Part shown: positions 1 to 10,699 of the stretch, in pieces | Layout: every line of letters starts with the position of its first letter | Numbering within the stretch: position 1 is the stretch's first letter | DNA from: Lutjanus erythropterus | Lineage: Eukaryota; Chordata; Actinopteri; Lutjaniformes; Lutjanidae | Direction of reading: 5' to 3' | DNA: 64,000 nt | Assembly: GCA_020091685.1 (NCBI GenBank) | Contig: CM034594.1 | Coordinates: forward strand, 4,624,903-4,688,902 | The notes under the pieces: generated by a model | Databases searched by the model: none | What the model was told of the DNA's origin: nothing | The model's input: the letters and a program-made list of their open reading frames with translations, nothing else | Program-made: the position numbers and the translations under genes

Positions 1-757
1 CTGCTCCCGCCCAACCGGGTATCATTGGTCATGACTCCTCTGCTCACCTTCTGCCGTGCACAGTCTCTGGTCTCAACCCTAGTCAATCAGTGTTGAATGT
101 TGTGTCTGTGCCCCCTAGTGGTGCTACTGGACTTCTTGCACCAGGCTCAGTCTCCCTGTCCACCCCTGTCCTCAGCTCCACTGAGATCACAGGGCCCATC
201 AGCAACCTCCTGTTCAAAGCCAGTCCACATGGTTTAGGTCTGTCTGATCAGCCGATGGTCCTCCAGTCAGCAGGCGGTCCTCCTCTCATGCCACAGCTTG
301 GTTCCTCTGTGCAGACTTCTATAGCGAGCAGCATCTGCGTCCTGCCCTCTCAGCAGACCATCAGCATGGCCGTCAACCAGCAAGGAGAGACGGACTTACA
401 GCATCAGTCTCAGCCCGTTAACAGAGCCCAGACTGTGGATTCCAGTCCTAACACCACCGTCACATTAGCTCCTTCCCCGGCCAACCCTCTCAGCCCTGCC
501 AAGGGACGTGTCGTTGGAGTGTTCACCCAAACCTCTGCACACTCCCAGAGCAGCAGAACCACTCCTATCTCCAGATCATCAGAGCAGCGGCCGCCAAACT
601 CCACCGCAGCGGTCGCAGTTTCAGGAGCAGAAAAAGGCAAACAGAAAATGAAAAGGAGCAGGCAGAGCACAGACATAACCAGCGTAAAGAAGCTCAAACC
701 CTCTCAGGCAGAGGAGCAGCACAGCAGCCCTGCAGGACGACCACACTCAAACCCAAG
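1..757 (+). CDS. kmt2a: kmt2a exon (3' part of the long central exon)
   Basis: Open in frame from base 3 to the donor AAG|GTGAGA at 757/758, ending in phase 2. It encodes about 251 residues of the Ser/Thr/Pro/Gln-rich, probably disordered region between FYRN (upstream of the window) and FYRC. Segments such as TEITGPISNLLFKASPHGLG and SSICVLPSQQTISMAVNQQG are the conserved islands. A basic stretch near the end (GKQKMKRSRQS... VKKLKP) looks like a nuclear localisation signal. The exon is cut by the left window edge, so its start is unknown. Confidence 0.93.
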
Positions 758-3700
758 GTGAGACAGTTTTATCTCAGTTATATATGTATATATATATATG
801 TGTACTACTAATACTAAAACTAATTATCACATTAGTTAGAAGTATCTAATGATGAACAGTTACAACAATGATAATAAATGCATACCTATTTGTACGGTCA
901 CACACTAACAACTAGGGCATTGTAATTCAAATATGTCAGTAAACAAACAGCAACAGCAGTCAGTTTGAAAATAAAAAAACAAACTAACAAACAAAAAAAA
1001 GTTTGTAATCCAGTGGCAGATATCTGGCTTTCAACATGCAACAATTTTGTTTACCAGTACATATTTGAGTAATATCTGTATAAAATTTTGATAAAATCAA
1101 AATGATTTATGATTACCAGTAATTCATGAAATTACATTTTATGAATATATTCCCTTTTTAAAAAACTTTTATCTTCTTTGTAACCACTTCCAGAGAGCTG
1201 AGCTCCCCTGAGCCCATGGACACAGGCAAACCCCCAGACAAGGCAACTAGCAAGAGGTATGGAGTCATCCATGCTAGGTGCCCATTTTCATACCAACCAT
1301 ATAAAAGAGTTCTCCTAATGGTCGCCTCATATCTTCTACAGTGTGCTTGGGAGGAAGAAGACGTCTGAGGGTCCGGTGTTACCGGGGAAAGTAGTGGGGA
1401 AAGACAAACCATCTGTAGCTGGGGGAGCAGGGTCTCTTCCTGTGGCATCACCACCCGACCAGGATGGCAACAGCAGGGATACCGGCTTGGATAGCAAACC
1501 CAAGAAGGGCATCATCTTTGAAATCTGTAGTGATGAAGGCTTCCACATCCGCTGTGAGAGCATCGAAGGTGAGAGAAAATGACCACATTTGTCATTTATA
1601 TGATTCTGTGCCAATATTCCTTTGGTTTAAAGTCACATAATGTGTGTTACAGTGTGTTCCTTGTTTCTAAGTGTGTAGACATTTTCACACAAATCATTAC
1701 TGTACCCAAAATGCACCAGATTTCCAGACTACATTCAATATTCTTTCACAGAACTAATAAATCAGTATATTTATAACAGATAACATGGTGCACATAAAAG
1801 TTAACTTGCACCACTTTTAACATACAGTATATACTAGATGTGCATTCATATAAATTAGGTGATTAAAAAAAGTAAAAAATGGATTAAGTGTGCTTGAAAT
1901 ACTAAACTGCCTGTCCCTTTACAGAGGCGTGGAAATCCCTGACTGATAAAGTGCAGGAAGCTCGTTCAAATGCTCAACTTAAAGAGCTTTGCTTTGAAGG
2001 TGAGGCATCACTCTGACTACATCAGAATAATGAAGAAGGATATTTAGATTTTTAGATTGCATTTCAGAGTGACCACTAATATTTTTCTTGGCTTTTGAAT
2101 GTAAAATACAAATGATAATGGTGGATGTGTTCCTTTGCAGGTGTGAATGGACTGAGGATGCTGGGAGTCGTCCACGAAGCGGTGGTCTTCCTGCTGGAGC
2201 AGCTCTATGGCTCCAGACACTGTCGCAGCTACCGCTTCCACTTCCACAAACCAGAGGAAACTGATGAACCTCCCATCAACCCCCATGGATCAGCTCGTGC
2301 CGAGATCAACCACAGGTGAGGCAGGGACCCATAAACATATACACTTCCATAGGGTGTTGCGTTGTGGACTGTGTACGAGTTTGTGTTTCTGATTGCTGTA
2401 TCGTGTTTGTCTTCCAGGAGGTCTGTATTTGACATGTTCAATTTCTTGGCCTCAAAACACCGCCAGCCTCCTGAGTACAGGCCGCAAGAAGAAGATGATG
2501 ATGAAGGGCAGCTCAGGACTGCCAGGTCAGGTCAACAAAGAGACAAAATCCCTGTTATTTATGCACAGGAAATGTGTATTAGTGCTGCTGCAACACCTGG
2601 ATTTTGTTCCTGTGGGTCAATACAGAATGATGTTATCTTATTGTTACAGAGAAACCATAACTGTAACAACTTTCTCATGCTGTTTTTACAGGCGTGCCTC
2701 CATGGAGCTACCACTGGCTGTGAGATTCAAACAACTCAAGGCCACCTCGAAGGAAACTGTTGGAGTCTACAGGTTAGACTTAATTGTTAATCATTTATAA
2801 ATTATATGCTTATATTATATAATATGCTTTGTGACATTATTTGACTGTTGTGGTTGTCCATGACCAAGTTAAATCATTAAATTTCCATTCTTTACAACAA
2901 TTCTTGCCCTGTCAAAATTAACTGTATACTTTCAGCTCAGGAATTTAAAGTCCACCTCCACTCAAAAATATGTTCTTCTTCTTGTTCCTACTGTTTAATA
3001 TTTGAGCTTCACTGTGCAGAATGATGAGTGTGCTGAGTTTGACACTGGAAGACTGTTTTCATGTTCATGAACATGATTTTTGACATCACAACTAGTTTGG
3101 AAGTCAATCCGTGTTCAATTTGCAACTAATAAAAGAGTGACGGAGAAACTTCAAGTCACCAGGAGACATCTCGTCTACCAGGAAATGAACCGAGAAATGA
3201 ACAAAAATTGTGTATTTATAGATTCTGGAATTTTTAATGCAGGAGTAGATGCCTTTTCAAGGATTTCAATCTAGAAATTTTACTTTTCTGCAAAGAAAAC
3301 ACATATCAGACACCCATTATTGTTCCCAACAGCCTGTTGTATGTCTTAAAACATGTCTGGAGTAGATCTGAAAGTTTTGAACTTGAAGAAGGGGTATTGC
3401 CAGAACAAAAGAGTTTAAAAACTGTTTCCTTCTGCAGGTCTCCCATTCATGGCCGAGGTCTGTTCTGCAAGAAAACCATCGAGGCTGGGGAGATGGTCAT
3501 TGAATACTCTGGAAATGTAATTCGATCTGTGCTCACTGACAAACGGGAGAAATACTATGATGGAAAGGTGAGGTCTTGTGAATGAAGTTTGAGTTTAAAT
3601 GTTAGTAGTTGTTTGATTAGAGGTTGAATATGCAGGATTTGTTAGTTGCTATTTGTAAACGCAGCAGGAGGATAGTTGATTGTTGAGTCTTAGGTTGTGA

Positions 3701-4210
3701 AATATCGACATAGCGGATTGGTAAAGTAAAGAAATAACAAAATACAGGCAGAGGGCAGGGTCTCTACAGACACAGTAACCACCACACTCCTCCAGTGGGA
3801 CATAAGTGATGATTAAGAGCGGTATGAGTCTATATTTTGTTTTCTAGGAAAATCTTGCATATTATATCTTTCAGTTGACTGAAAAGCTATTGGGAGCATC
3901 AATCATACAGCCTCTGTCTTTTCTTTCCTCAAAGGGGATTGGCTGTTACATGTTTCGCATCGATGACTACGAGGTGGTAGATGCCACGGTGCACGGCAAC
4001 GCTGCCCGCTTCATCAACCACTCCTGTGAGCCCAACTGCCACTCTCGGGTCATCACCGTAGACAGCCAGAAGCACATCGTCATCTTCGCTTCTCGGCGCA
4101 TCTACTGTGGCGAGGAACTCACCTATGACTACAAGTTCCCTATTGAGGATGCCAGCAACAAGCTGCCCTGTAACTGCGGTGCAAAGAAGTGTCGCAAGTT
4201 CCTCAACTGA
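1..4210 (+). CDS. kmt2a: KMT2A (MLL1) histone-lysine N-methyltransferase, C-terminal part (partial, nine coding exons)
   Basis: Nuclear enzyme that methylates histone H3 lysine 4 in the WDR5/RBBP5/ASH2L/DPY30 complex. Coding exons: 1-757, 1194-1256, 1342-1568, 1925-1999, 2141-2315, 2418-2525, 2692-2772, 3438-3567 and 3935-4210. Spliced together they stay open from base 3 to the TGA at 4208-4210, giving 629 residues (630 codons with stop), and all exon phases agree. Domain order: low-complexity Ser/Pro/Thr region, FYRC (from exon 1342-1568 to exon 2141-2315), Win motif ARAE at 2293-2304, acidic linker, SET (exons 3438-3567 and 3935-4210), post-SET CNCGAKKC just before the stop. Residues such as SNLLFKASPHGLGLSDQP and the ending KKCRKFLN match KMT2A rather than KMT2B, whose end is KRCRRFLN. 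The N-terminal part (AT-hooks, CXXC, PHD fingers, taspase sites) lies upstream of the window. Confidence 0.96.
1194..1256 (+). CDS. kmt2a: kmt2a 63-bp micro-exon, possible cassette
   Basis: Acceptor TTCCAG at 1188-1193 with a pyrimidine-rich tract; donor AAGAG|GTATGG at 1256/1257. It encodes about 21 residues, ELSSPEPMDTGKPPDKATSK with split codons at both ends. It starts and ends in phase 2, so both inclusion and skipping keep the frame. It encodes linker, not a folded domain. Identity rests on splice sites and phase; the sequence itself is poorly conserved. Confidence 0.7.
1342..1568 (+). CDS. kmt2a: kmt2a exon with start of FYRC
   Basis: Acceptor CTACAG at 1336-1341; donor GAAG|GTGAGA at 1568/1569, ending in phase 1. 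The first half is Gly/Pro-rich linker (VLGRKKTSEGPVLPGK...). The last 25 residues, KKGIIFEICSDEGFHIRCES and onward, begin the FYRC domain, which pairs with FYRN to hold the processed N- and C-terminal fragments of KMT2A together. Confidence 0.92.
1925..1999 (+). CDS. kmt2a: kmt2a exon, FYRC domain middle
   Basis: Acceptor TTTACAG ends at 1924; donor GAAG|GTGAGG at 1999/2000. The 75-bp exon encodes EAWKSLTDKVQEARSNAQLK followed by ELCFE, nearly identical to the FYRC helix of vertebrate KMT2A. Phase 1 at both ends. Confidence 0.95.
2141..2315 (+). CDS. kmt2a: kmt2a exon, end of FYRC and WDR5-binding Win motif
   Basis: Acceptor TTTGCAG ends at 2140; donor CACAG|GTGAGG at 2315/2316, ending in phase 2. 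It encodes GVNGLRMLGVVHEAVVFLLE, the rest of FYRC (FHFHKPEE) and then NPHGSARAEINH. ARAE at 2293-2304 is the Win motif whose arginine inserts into the WDR5 central pore. Residues after it read INHRR here against VHLRK in human KMT2A, so the core is kept and the flank has changed. Confidence 0.95.
2418..2525 (+). CDS. kmt2a: kmt2a exon, Win-to-SET linker
   Basis: Acceptor CTTCCAG ends at 2417; donor GCCAG|GTCAGG at 2525/2526. The 108-bp exon encodes RSVFDMFNFLASKHRQPPEY and an acidic run EEDDDEG. A second GT five bases downstream (2531) would add five bases and break the frame, so 2525 is the donor. Confidence 0.94.
2692..2772 (+). CDS. kmt2a: kmt2a exon, pre-SET linker
   Basis: Acceptor TTTTTACAG ends at 2691; donor TACAG|GTTAGA at 2772/2773. 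The 81-bp exon encodes RASMELPLAVRFKQLKATSK followed by ETVGVYR, which leads into the SET domain. Confidence 0.95.
3438..3567 (+). CDS. kmt2a: kmt2a exon, SET domain N-terminal half
   Basis: Acceptor TTCTGCAG ends at 3437; donor GGAAAG|GTGAGG at 3567/3568, ending in phase 0. It encodes SPIHGRGLFCKKTIEAGEMV followed by IEYSGNVIRS and TDKREKYYDGK. GRGLF is the conserved loop that helps bind S-adenosylmethionine. Confidence 0.97.
3935..4210 (+). CDS. kmt2a: kmt2a last coding exon, SET C-terminal half and post-SET
   Basis: Acceptor CTCAAAG ends at 3934; stop TGA at 4208-4210. It encodes GIGCYMFRIDD, HGNAARFINHSCEPNC (pseudoknot-forming NHSC core), EELTYDYKF (catalytic tyrosine region) and CNCGAKKC (zinc-binding post-SET cysteines), so catalysis looks intact. 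Compared with human KMT2A as I recall it, NCYSRV reads NCHSRV and IYRGEE reads IYCGEE. Confidence 0.97.
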   Translation, partial: GIGCYMFRIDDYEVVDATVHGNAARFINHSCEPNCHSRVITVDSQKHIVIFASRRIYCGEELTYDYKFPIEDASNKLPCNCGAKKCRKFLN

Positions 4211-6162
4211 TACCTAAACAATTAAAAGAGGACTGCAAGTCTGTTGAGCAGCAGAACCACAACATTCTGAGGGGTTTGTCGTGGCTTCATGCTAATTTTC
4301 TGGGTCCAGTCCACATAGGATCACAGCTGCCAACAGAGCACGGGCTCTGTGTGTGTTTCTGCTGCTGGTGTTGGCAGAACACAGCGGAGACAGACAGCGG
4401 CCGTGGGTCGAACTGTACATATGAGAAGGCCATTTTGGAGGAGGGGCCATTTGTAGAAATTCCAACATATTGTGCCTCCTTTTGTCTCATTAACATTTGG
4501 CACGGGAAGTTTCACCTTCACAGGTGAGTTATGAAACGGTTTGAGCCTTCACAACATTGCAATATTAACTTTAATTTATGTTTGGATGATAAAGTTATCC
4601 CCTTCATCATTTTTTACATTGGCCCATCCTCCTTAATTTTCTACAAATATGTTATGGTCCGCTAATGCTGAGATGTGAACATACAAGAAAAAAAAATCAA
4701 AGAACTTGGTTCCATTTTTACACCAAAGTGCAATTTGTTGAAGGGACTGGAAAGAGTAATTTTAATAGAAAGAAAAATTAGAACCTTGTTAGAATTTCTT
4801 TTTTTAAAATCTCAGTGTCAGCTGTTATTGATGCACATCTCCCTGTCTGAATGTGCCCTGATGCCTTCAGAGTCGTCATGATTTAGTGGAACCATCCCCC
4901 TAAAAGCTTGTAACACTGTAAATAGGAGCTGCTGGTGTGCAGCATCCTGATGAGAGCTGTACAAGTGGAAACACTAGGGGGAGCCGTGGCCACAGAGAGG
5001 AAGAGAGGGAGGTAGAAATGTAGATTTGTTTTAAAAAAAAATATCTGAGGTCGATACCATCTGTTGCACTTAAACTGACATTTAGTCTGACAGATTGGTC
5101 GCTATGTAGACATGTTATTGATGGGATTAAAGCCTCTGGCCTGAGACAGCGAGGCAGCTAGAGATTCTGGTGGACTGACAGCCAAGGGACTGGAGAAACC
5201 CTACTGATGTGCTTTAGTAGATCTATTTCTGATTGATTTTTGTGATCCAGAAACAGCCATGGATCTCACAGAAACATACAGACAGATGTGTTTGTGCATG
5301 CTGTTGTTATTATTATCCAACTTTTGGTAATTATATAAGCTTGGACTTTCCAAATTACAGCAGCAGAGAGAACCAAACATCACGCCCTTCAATTGAATTT
5401 TCACACAGCTTGTTTTCTTCTTGGCCTGTTGTGATAACCATTACTATGGAAAATGTTTTTTTTATTTGTATTAAGTCTTTTAAAGTCTTGTCTGTTATCT
5501 GTCTTTTTATTATGGACAGGGAAATATCATGCTTGCTTTTAAAAAACAAATGTAAATAATGTATATTTTTCTACAAGAAAAGACTTAAAAAGCACTCACT
5601 AGTGAATAGCACTTAATGATGGTATTTATATTTTTAAAAAAATCGTATTTATTTTATTGCCATTTTTGTAGGAAATAGAGGTTTACAAACACTAATGCTT
5701 GGTCTCTATGTTTTGTATTCCGCTGCCTTTTCAAAGTTGTTTTTTGTTGTAATTTTTTTGTTTTTTCTTTTTTAATTTGTAGCCTGAATGTTTTCTTTGA
5801 TTCCAAAGACTGACACTGGTCTGTGGCTTGGTCCCCTTTACGTTCAGTCCACCAGTAGCTCTTTTATCTATCCCGGGCCATTTGGTCAGAGCTGACAAGT
5901 TTTTTCATTGTTCCATTTGGAGCTAGCAGTGTGGCAGTCATGTGAACTATTATTATGCACTTGAGAGAGTTTAGATTGTTGATCCAGAGCAGATATCTCC
6001 TCTCTCCAGCCTTATCGTCTCTACACCACATCACACCGAGAATCAAGTCCACTTGCAGGTCGAATAATTGCAACGATTTGGTTTTCCTTGTAACTAATCA
6101 GTCGAGTTGACATGCTTTTCTAGCCAATTGGCACGTATAAAACCCATCAACAGTCCCATCAG

Positions 6163-7212
6163 TTTAAAGAGAAAGTTCAGATTATTTAAAATGGGTTTGT
6201 ATGAGGTACTTATCCATAGTCTAGAGTCTAGAGTATTACCTACAGTTGATAGTGGTCAGCACAGCTTGAGTTTAGAGAAGCAGCAGGAGTACCAGTGTAG
6301 GAAACTAAGAAATAGACAGCTGTGGACAAGGTCAGCAACATGCATTGTATCTTAGTCACTTAAAAAAGGTCCACCTAAGAAAATCAATATTAGTTTAGTG
6401 CACATTGGCTTAGACTGTATTAACGGCAGTTTCCCATGGAAAAGGCTGTCTGATTGAGTCATAGTAAAGTGGTGGAAAATATCCTAGATATAGCATACTA
6501 CAGGCACACAGAGATGTCATTTTTTGCATCTGTATCTGTATTCGGATAAAGGACCAGAAGTGGGCGTGGTTTATACCAGAAGTTGTGATATCAGACGAAT
6601 TTGATATTTCTAACATAATATTCATTGGCAATGTACTAGTGTCTACAGAGCATCAAAATAATTTCATATTGGCATATAATTTATGACACGTATTTCCACA
6701 TTCTCATACTGAAATTTTCACCAATTTCTCTCTTTTTATTTCTAACTAAATTAATTTTTGTGAACTGTCAGAAGCAGGGTTGCAAATTTTCTGCATTTTC
6801 CTTAGCTGATAGTTGAAAATGTTCGCCTCCTCGTTAACTGGGGAATATTGAAAAATAAGATAGTATAAAAAAATATCCTTCAGTTCAAGGGAATGATCTT
6901 CGTACATTAAATCAGCGATGGATTAAGGTAGACAAAACCTTGTTTACGTCTGCTGAGGTAATCATTCCCAAGTAATGTTTTCGGATTGGGTGCATCCCTA
7001 CTACGTACACTTAAACTGACATTTTGTTATTCATCCTATCCAATACTTGGTATAGCTTCTATGATGGTACTCCTGCTTCTCCAAATTGTGGACATGTTGA
7101 CCACCATCTACTGAAGCTAACACACAGACTATGGATAAGTACATACAACCCCACTTCAAATAATCTGAACAATCCCTTTAAACTCTTAGTCCCTCTGCAG
7201 ACGTGGTCTATA
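6163..7212. mobile_element. foldback-type non-autonomous element (family FB2) within kmt2a 3' UTR region
   Basis: The left arm (about 6163-6345) begins AAAGTTCAGATTATTTAAAA and continues with TATGAGGTACTTATCCATAGTC. The right arm (about 7020-7212) is its diverged reverse complement, ending in GGATAAGTACAT and AATAATCTGAACAATCCCTTT. The interior holds a second repeat that ends near 7000 with GGGTGCATCCCTA, the kind of end often seen on hAT-like elements. No coding capacity. Confidence 0.6.
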
Positions 7213-8099
7213 ATTAAGAGGTGCCTTTATTTTAATGCTCCCAACAGCACTCAACATACCGTCGTTCAGTCAATCCGGTTATTTTAACAACAACAAAAAA
7301 ACAAAACAAAAACATTTCATCCTGGTGACTATTCACCAGCATTTGGAAATCACTCTTTTCTTCTTTCATTCAGTCTCCTCGTAGTTTGCCTTAGTTGTGA
7401 ATGAGCATGCCTCTTCTCTCTTACAAGCCTTCATGTCCTGGACCGAATATTCAATTAGACTGTTTAGACTGCCTGGTTCCACAAATTACTTTGTTTTTGT
7501 CCCTTGTAGTTAATTTATTGTTGTTCGCCGTTCATGCTGACTTCGTTTTATCACCTAAAGGCCGTTAGCAGTTACTCCCACACTGCTCCTCGTTGTTGTT
7601 GTTGTGAACTGAAACAAACACATGACCCAGTCATGGTTTGCACTTTAGCTGTGACACAGGCACTGAATAGACATAAAAATAGGAAAGCAGCTCTTTCTCC
7701 AGACAGACAATGCAACTCCAATGCTGAAACCACAAGCACCGAGAGAGTTTGTGCATCAGGCCCCTGATATAAAAGCTTGACTTGGATTGGTCTTGATGAC
7801 TCCTGGAGGTGGCATTTGAGGCTCTAGCAAAGTGCACTTGACTCTTTTTACTGCAACAAAGTGAAGGCAGGGACCATGCCAGCAGCCCTTTCCTTCCTGA
7901 AGGTGTAGTTTGTACAAACCTCGGCTGTGCTTTTCCAGGTCTTGAGGCCCCCAACCCCACCTTAACCTCAACTGACCAGCCAGCCTAGTGGCCATACAGC
8001 TACACCTGCATCTGGGCTTGCTGGGTTCTGCTGCTAAGGTCAACAATGAATGTATATTCCTCCTCATCATCATCAGACTCGTATTGATGATGATACTTT

Positions 8100-8340
8100 G
8101 TCAGCTGCATTTGTTTTCAGTTCTTGTGTCAACAACAACCCTGGTAGATATGGTGTAGATGTGACCTCAAACTGGGCAGCAGCAGCCGTTTCAGCACTGG
8201 AAATAATACTGAAGTGTGAACAGCAGTGGCATTTCTGTCTGTAGGATAACTGGTTCTGACCATTGACTGCAAATAAAGATGGACTCCGCAGCTCCACTTC
8301 CTCCCACTGTACAAAACTGAAGCCAAAATATCATGGATAC
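8100..8340. repeat. possible dispersed repeat fragment with AATAAA
   Basis: The stretch around CCATTGACTGCAAATAAAGA and the following CTCCACTTCCTCCC resembles a short interspersed sequence I associate with fish genomes. Recognition is from memory only and the borders are unclear. Confidence 0.25.
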
Positions 8341-10061
8341 GAATGTAGTGGTGATCACAAACAGGGCTCAGCTGCCAATCATGGCATGAAACTCCTTGTT
8401 ATAGCATCAGATAACTAATTAAAATCAGAAAAAAAACACTTGAACAAACATTAGTGTGATAAAAAGTACCTAAAATGACACAAATCATCACACAAATATT
8501 TATTTGACTTTTACTTTGGCCCATGTCCTATCTGCAAACAGTAGACAGGATTTATGACCTGTACTGCAGCCAGCCACCAGGGGACGATCCTGATACTTTG
8601 GCTTCTCTTTTTTGGAGCTCATGTTGTCCATTTCTAATATATGTCAGTGGTTCTTACTGGTTTAGCTCAACACTTCACGCTAGCATCGGTAATGATAACA
8701 CGTTTACTGATGCCAAGGGCTCTGTCTACGACTTCTCTCACAAGATCCACTTCAAAACAAATTTTCAGGGTCAGATGGTTCAGTGATCAATAACGCACTC
8801 ATTTCAGCGTATATATACAATAAGGAAATGGTCTCTGTTGTTTCTTTGGACTTCATTTTAACCACGCCACACCAGTGGCCCTTCTCCGTCAGTATCTGTA
8901 ATTATAGTATAAATACATAACAATATTATACGGAAACATGCATAGTAATTTCTTGTACTTTAGTATCTATACAATATATGGAATGGACAGACAAACTTAG
9001 TTACAGTAGCAAAAACAGCAGATTTATAATGGTTAATAGCAATGTTTCAATGTACTCTATAATGGTTTTGTGTTACAGTACTATCAGATGAAACTAACGT
9101 GCATCATTCTTTTGTATATTGATATCCAGTACCAATTTTTGCTGTGCCTGTGAGTGCTCCTTCACCAGCGAGGAGCACTGCAGTTCTTTTTGTTTTCTTT
9201 CTGGAAAGGAACGGTTTTTCTGTGATGAGAAATGTAACTGTATTAATGTGGTTGTGAACTTATTGAGGTCAGCCATTTTGTTTTTGTTTTTTTTTCCTCC
9301 TCTCTGGTTGTTGTAGTGAATGTTTTTCTGTTTTTTCTTTGTACGTTTTTTTAACAGGGACTTTTTAGACGGCTTACTTGATGTGGTATAAATGAAAAGA
9401 GTTTGGTTTGTGGAGACTCACCAGGAGTTTTAAAAAATTTTTTTCATTTTGGAAACCTCTCATGTCTCCCTGACCACCTCTTTCTCTCCTCTGAAGCTTT
9501 GGTTGTACTTATCATGTACTGTTTTTATAGAAAGTCATAATGCTGATGTTGAAAACATTTAATTTATTTATTTTGTGCAGCATCCACCCTGAATTGTTCT
9601 TTGACAAGTCATGGTTTGGGAAAGGTCGGACGAGTACGTAACATGTATTTGTAATTTTCTAATTGTTTCTTGTGTATAGAAGTTATCAGCCTATGATTGG
9701 ATGTGGTGTCACAGGGGGAGTGGACGGTGGGACATGCAGATAAGAGGGATCATGGATCATGAACAGGCTCGTTTCTTATGCCTTGAATATACCTTTGTCT
9801 TATCACTATTCCTCCTGCTCTCTGTAATAATAACAACGGCATCATTAAGTTCAAAAGTCATTTTTTCTCCCGTTTTAACAGTGTTCTTTCAATACACATC
9901 AATGAAAATGAAGGAAACCACCACCACAGTGAAAATAATGAACCACAAACTACTTGGTTGAATGTATAATTAGGAAACAAAGTTGTACATACGTGTAAAA
10001 AGAAAAGTTTCTAATCATGTTTATTTTCTATGCACTTTTTTATTTAAGTGATAGTTTAAAT

Positions 10062-10067
10062 AATAAA
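10062..10067 (+). promoter_or_regulatory. kmt2a: AATAAA polyadenylation signal, likely distal kmt2a site
   Basis: AATAAA followed by a T-rich stretch (CTTTTTTGTCTC at about 10082) that could serve as the downstream element. Soon after it the sequence turns into a dispersed repeat at 10173, consistent with a gene end. Assignment to kmt2a is inferred from position. Confidence 0.5.
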
Positions 10068-10172
10068 CATGTCTCCTTTACTCTTTTTTGTCTCTTGCCT
10101 CATTCATTGTTTTACTGGACAGCTGATGAATTTATAAAAACTTATTGTCACTTAAAGGAACATGCCAGTGGT

Positions 10173-10560
10173 TTAAAGGGATAGTTCACCCAAAAATGAA
10201 AATTCAGTCATTATCGACTCACCCCCATGTTGTTTGAAGGTCAGGTTTATTTTATTAGTCCATGAAACACCGCTGGAGTTTCACAGAAAAACAGCGTTGC
10301 AGAATCTCCCAAACAGCGCAAGTGAATGGTTTCAAACATAAAAAACAACAATAAAATGCCTCCATACTGCTCATCTGGTTTGATCGAAGTGTCCTGAAGT
10401 CCCAACACACTCACCCAGTTCAGACAGTGTGCTGAGGATCTATAGTGAAGATTCAGACTAAAAACATGGTGTAAACATCTTTATAGTCAACTTAGAATAA
10501 AAGCATAAAATGCCTTCATAGTCTCCTATAGCCCCAAAATACTGTTGTTATTTTACATCT
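10173..10560 (+). mobile_element. dispersed repeat copy, family FB1 (forward)
   Basis: It begins TTAAAGGGATAGTTCACCCA, a very common teleost repeat start. The first 40 bases are identical to the reverse complement of 20177-20216. The later parts (GTGAATGG..., AAATGCCTCCATACTG, TGAAGATTCAGACTAAAAAC) match the reverse complement of the right arm of the foldback element at 19735-20216, so this is a single-arm copy of that family. Confidence 0.75.
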
Positions 10561-10699
10561 TCAAACTGCAATGACATTGAAAGTAATAAAATGCAGCAAT
10601 ACCTGATACTGAACATAATATATCAAACATCCAATGTAATATTGTACATGAGCATAATAATGAAAATAACAAGCAATATTGAATCTGGAACAACATGAT

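Larger units (their letters stand above)
4211..10085 (+). other. kmt2a: probable kmt2a 3' untranslated region
   Basis: No ORF here resembles a protein. The T/A-rich sequence with AU-rich stretches continues to a strong polyadenylation signal near 10062, and human KMT2A also has a very long 3' UTR. Four perfect Pumilio octamers lie at 4414-4421, 4917-4924, 5551-5558 and 9984-9991. A foldback element (about 6163-7212) and other repeat-like DNA (about 8100-8340) are embedded. An earlier AATAAA at 8272-8277 could give a shorter form. The extent is inferred; transcript data are absent. Confidence 0.55.

Noticed and set aside
410..697. 95-codon open frame on the minus strand
   Set aside because: Complement of the kmt2a coding exon; an open shadow frame with no recognisable protein.
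7631..8073. Overlapping minus-strand open frames of 105-109 codons
   Set aside because: Within the probable kmt2a 3' UTR; no domain, no splice pattern, composition like chance frames.
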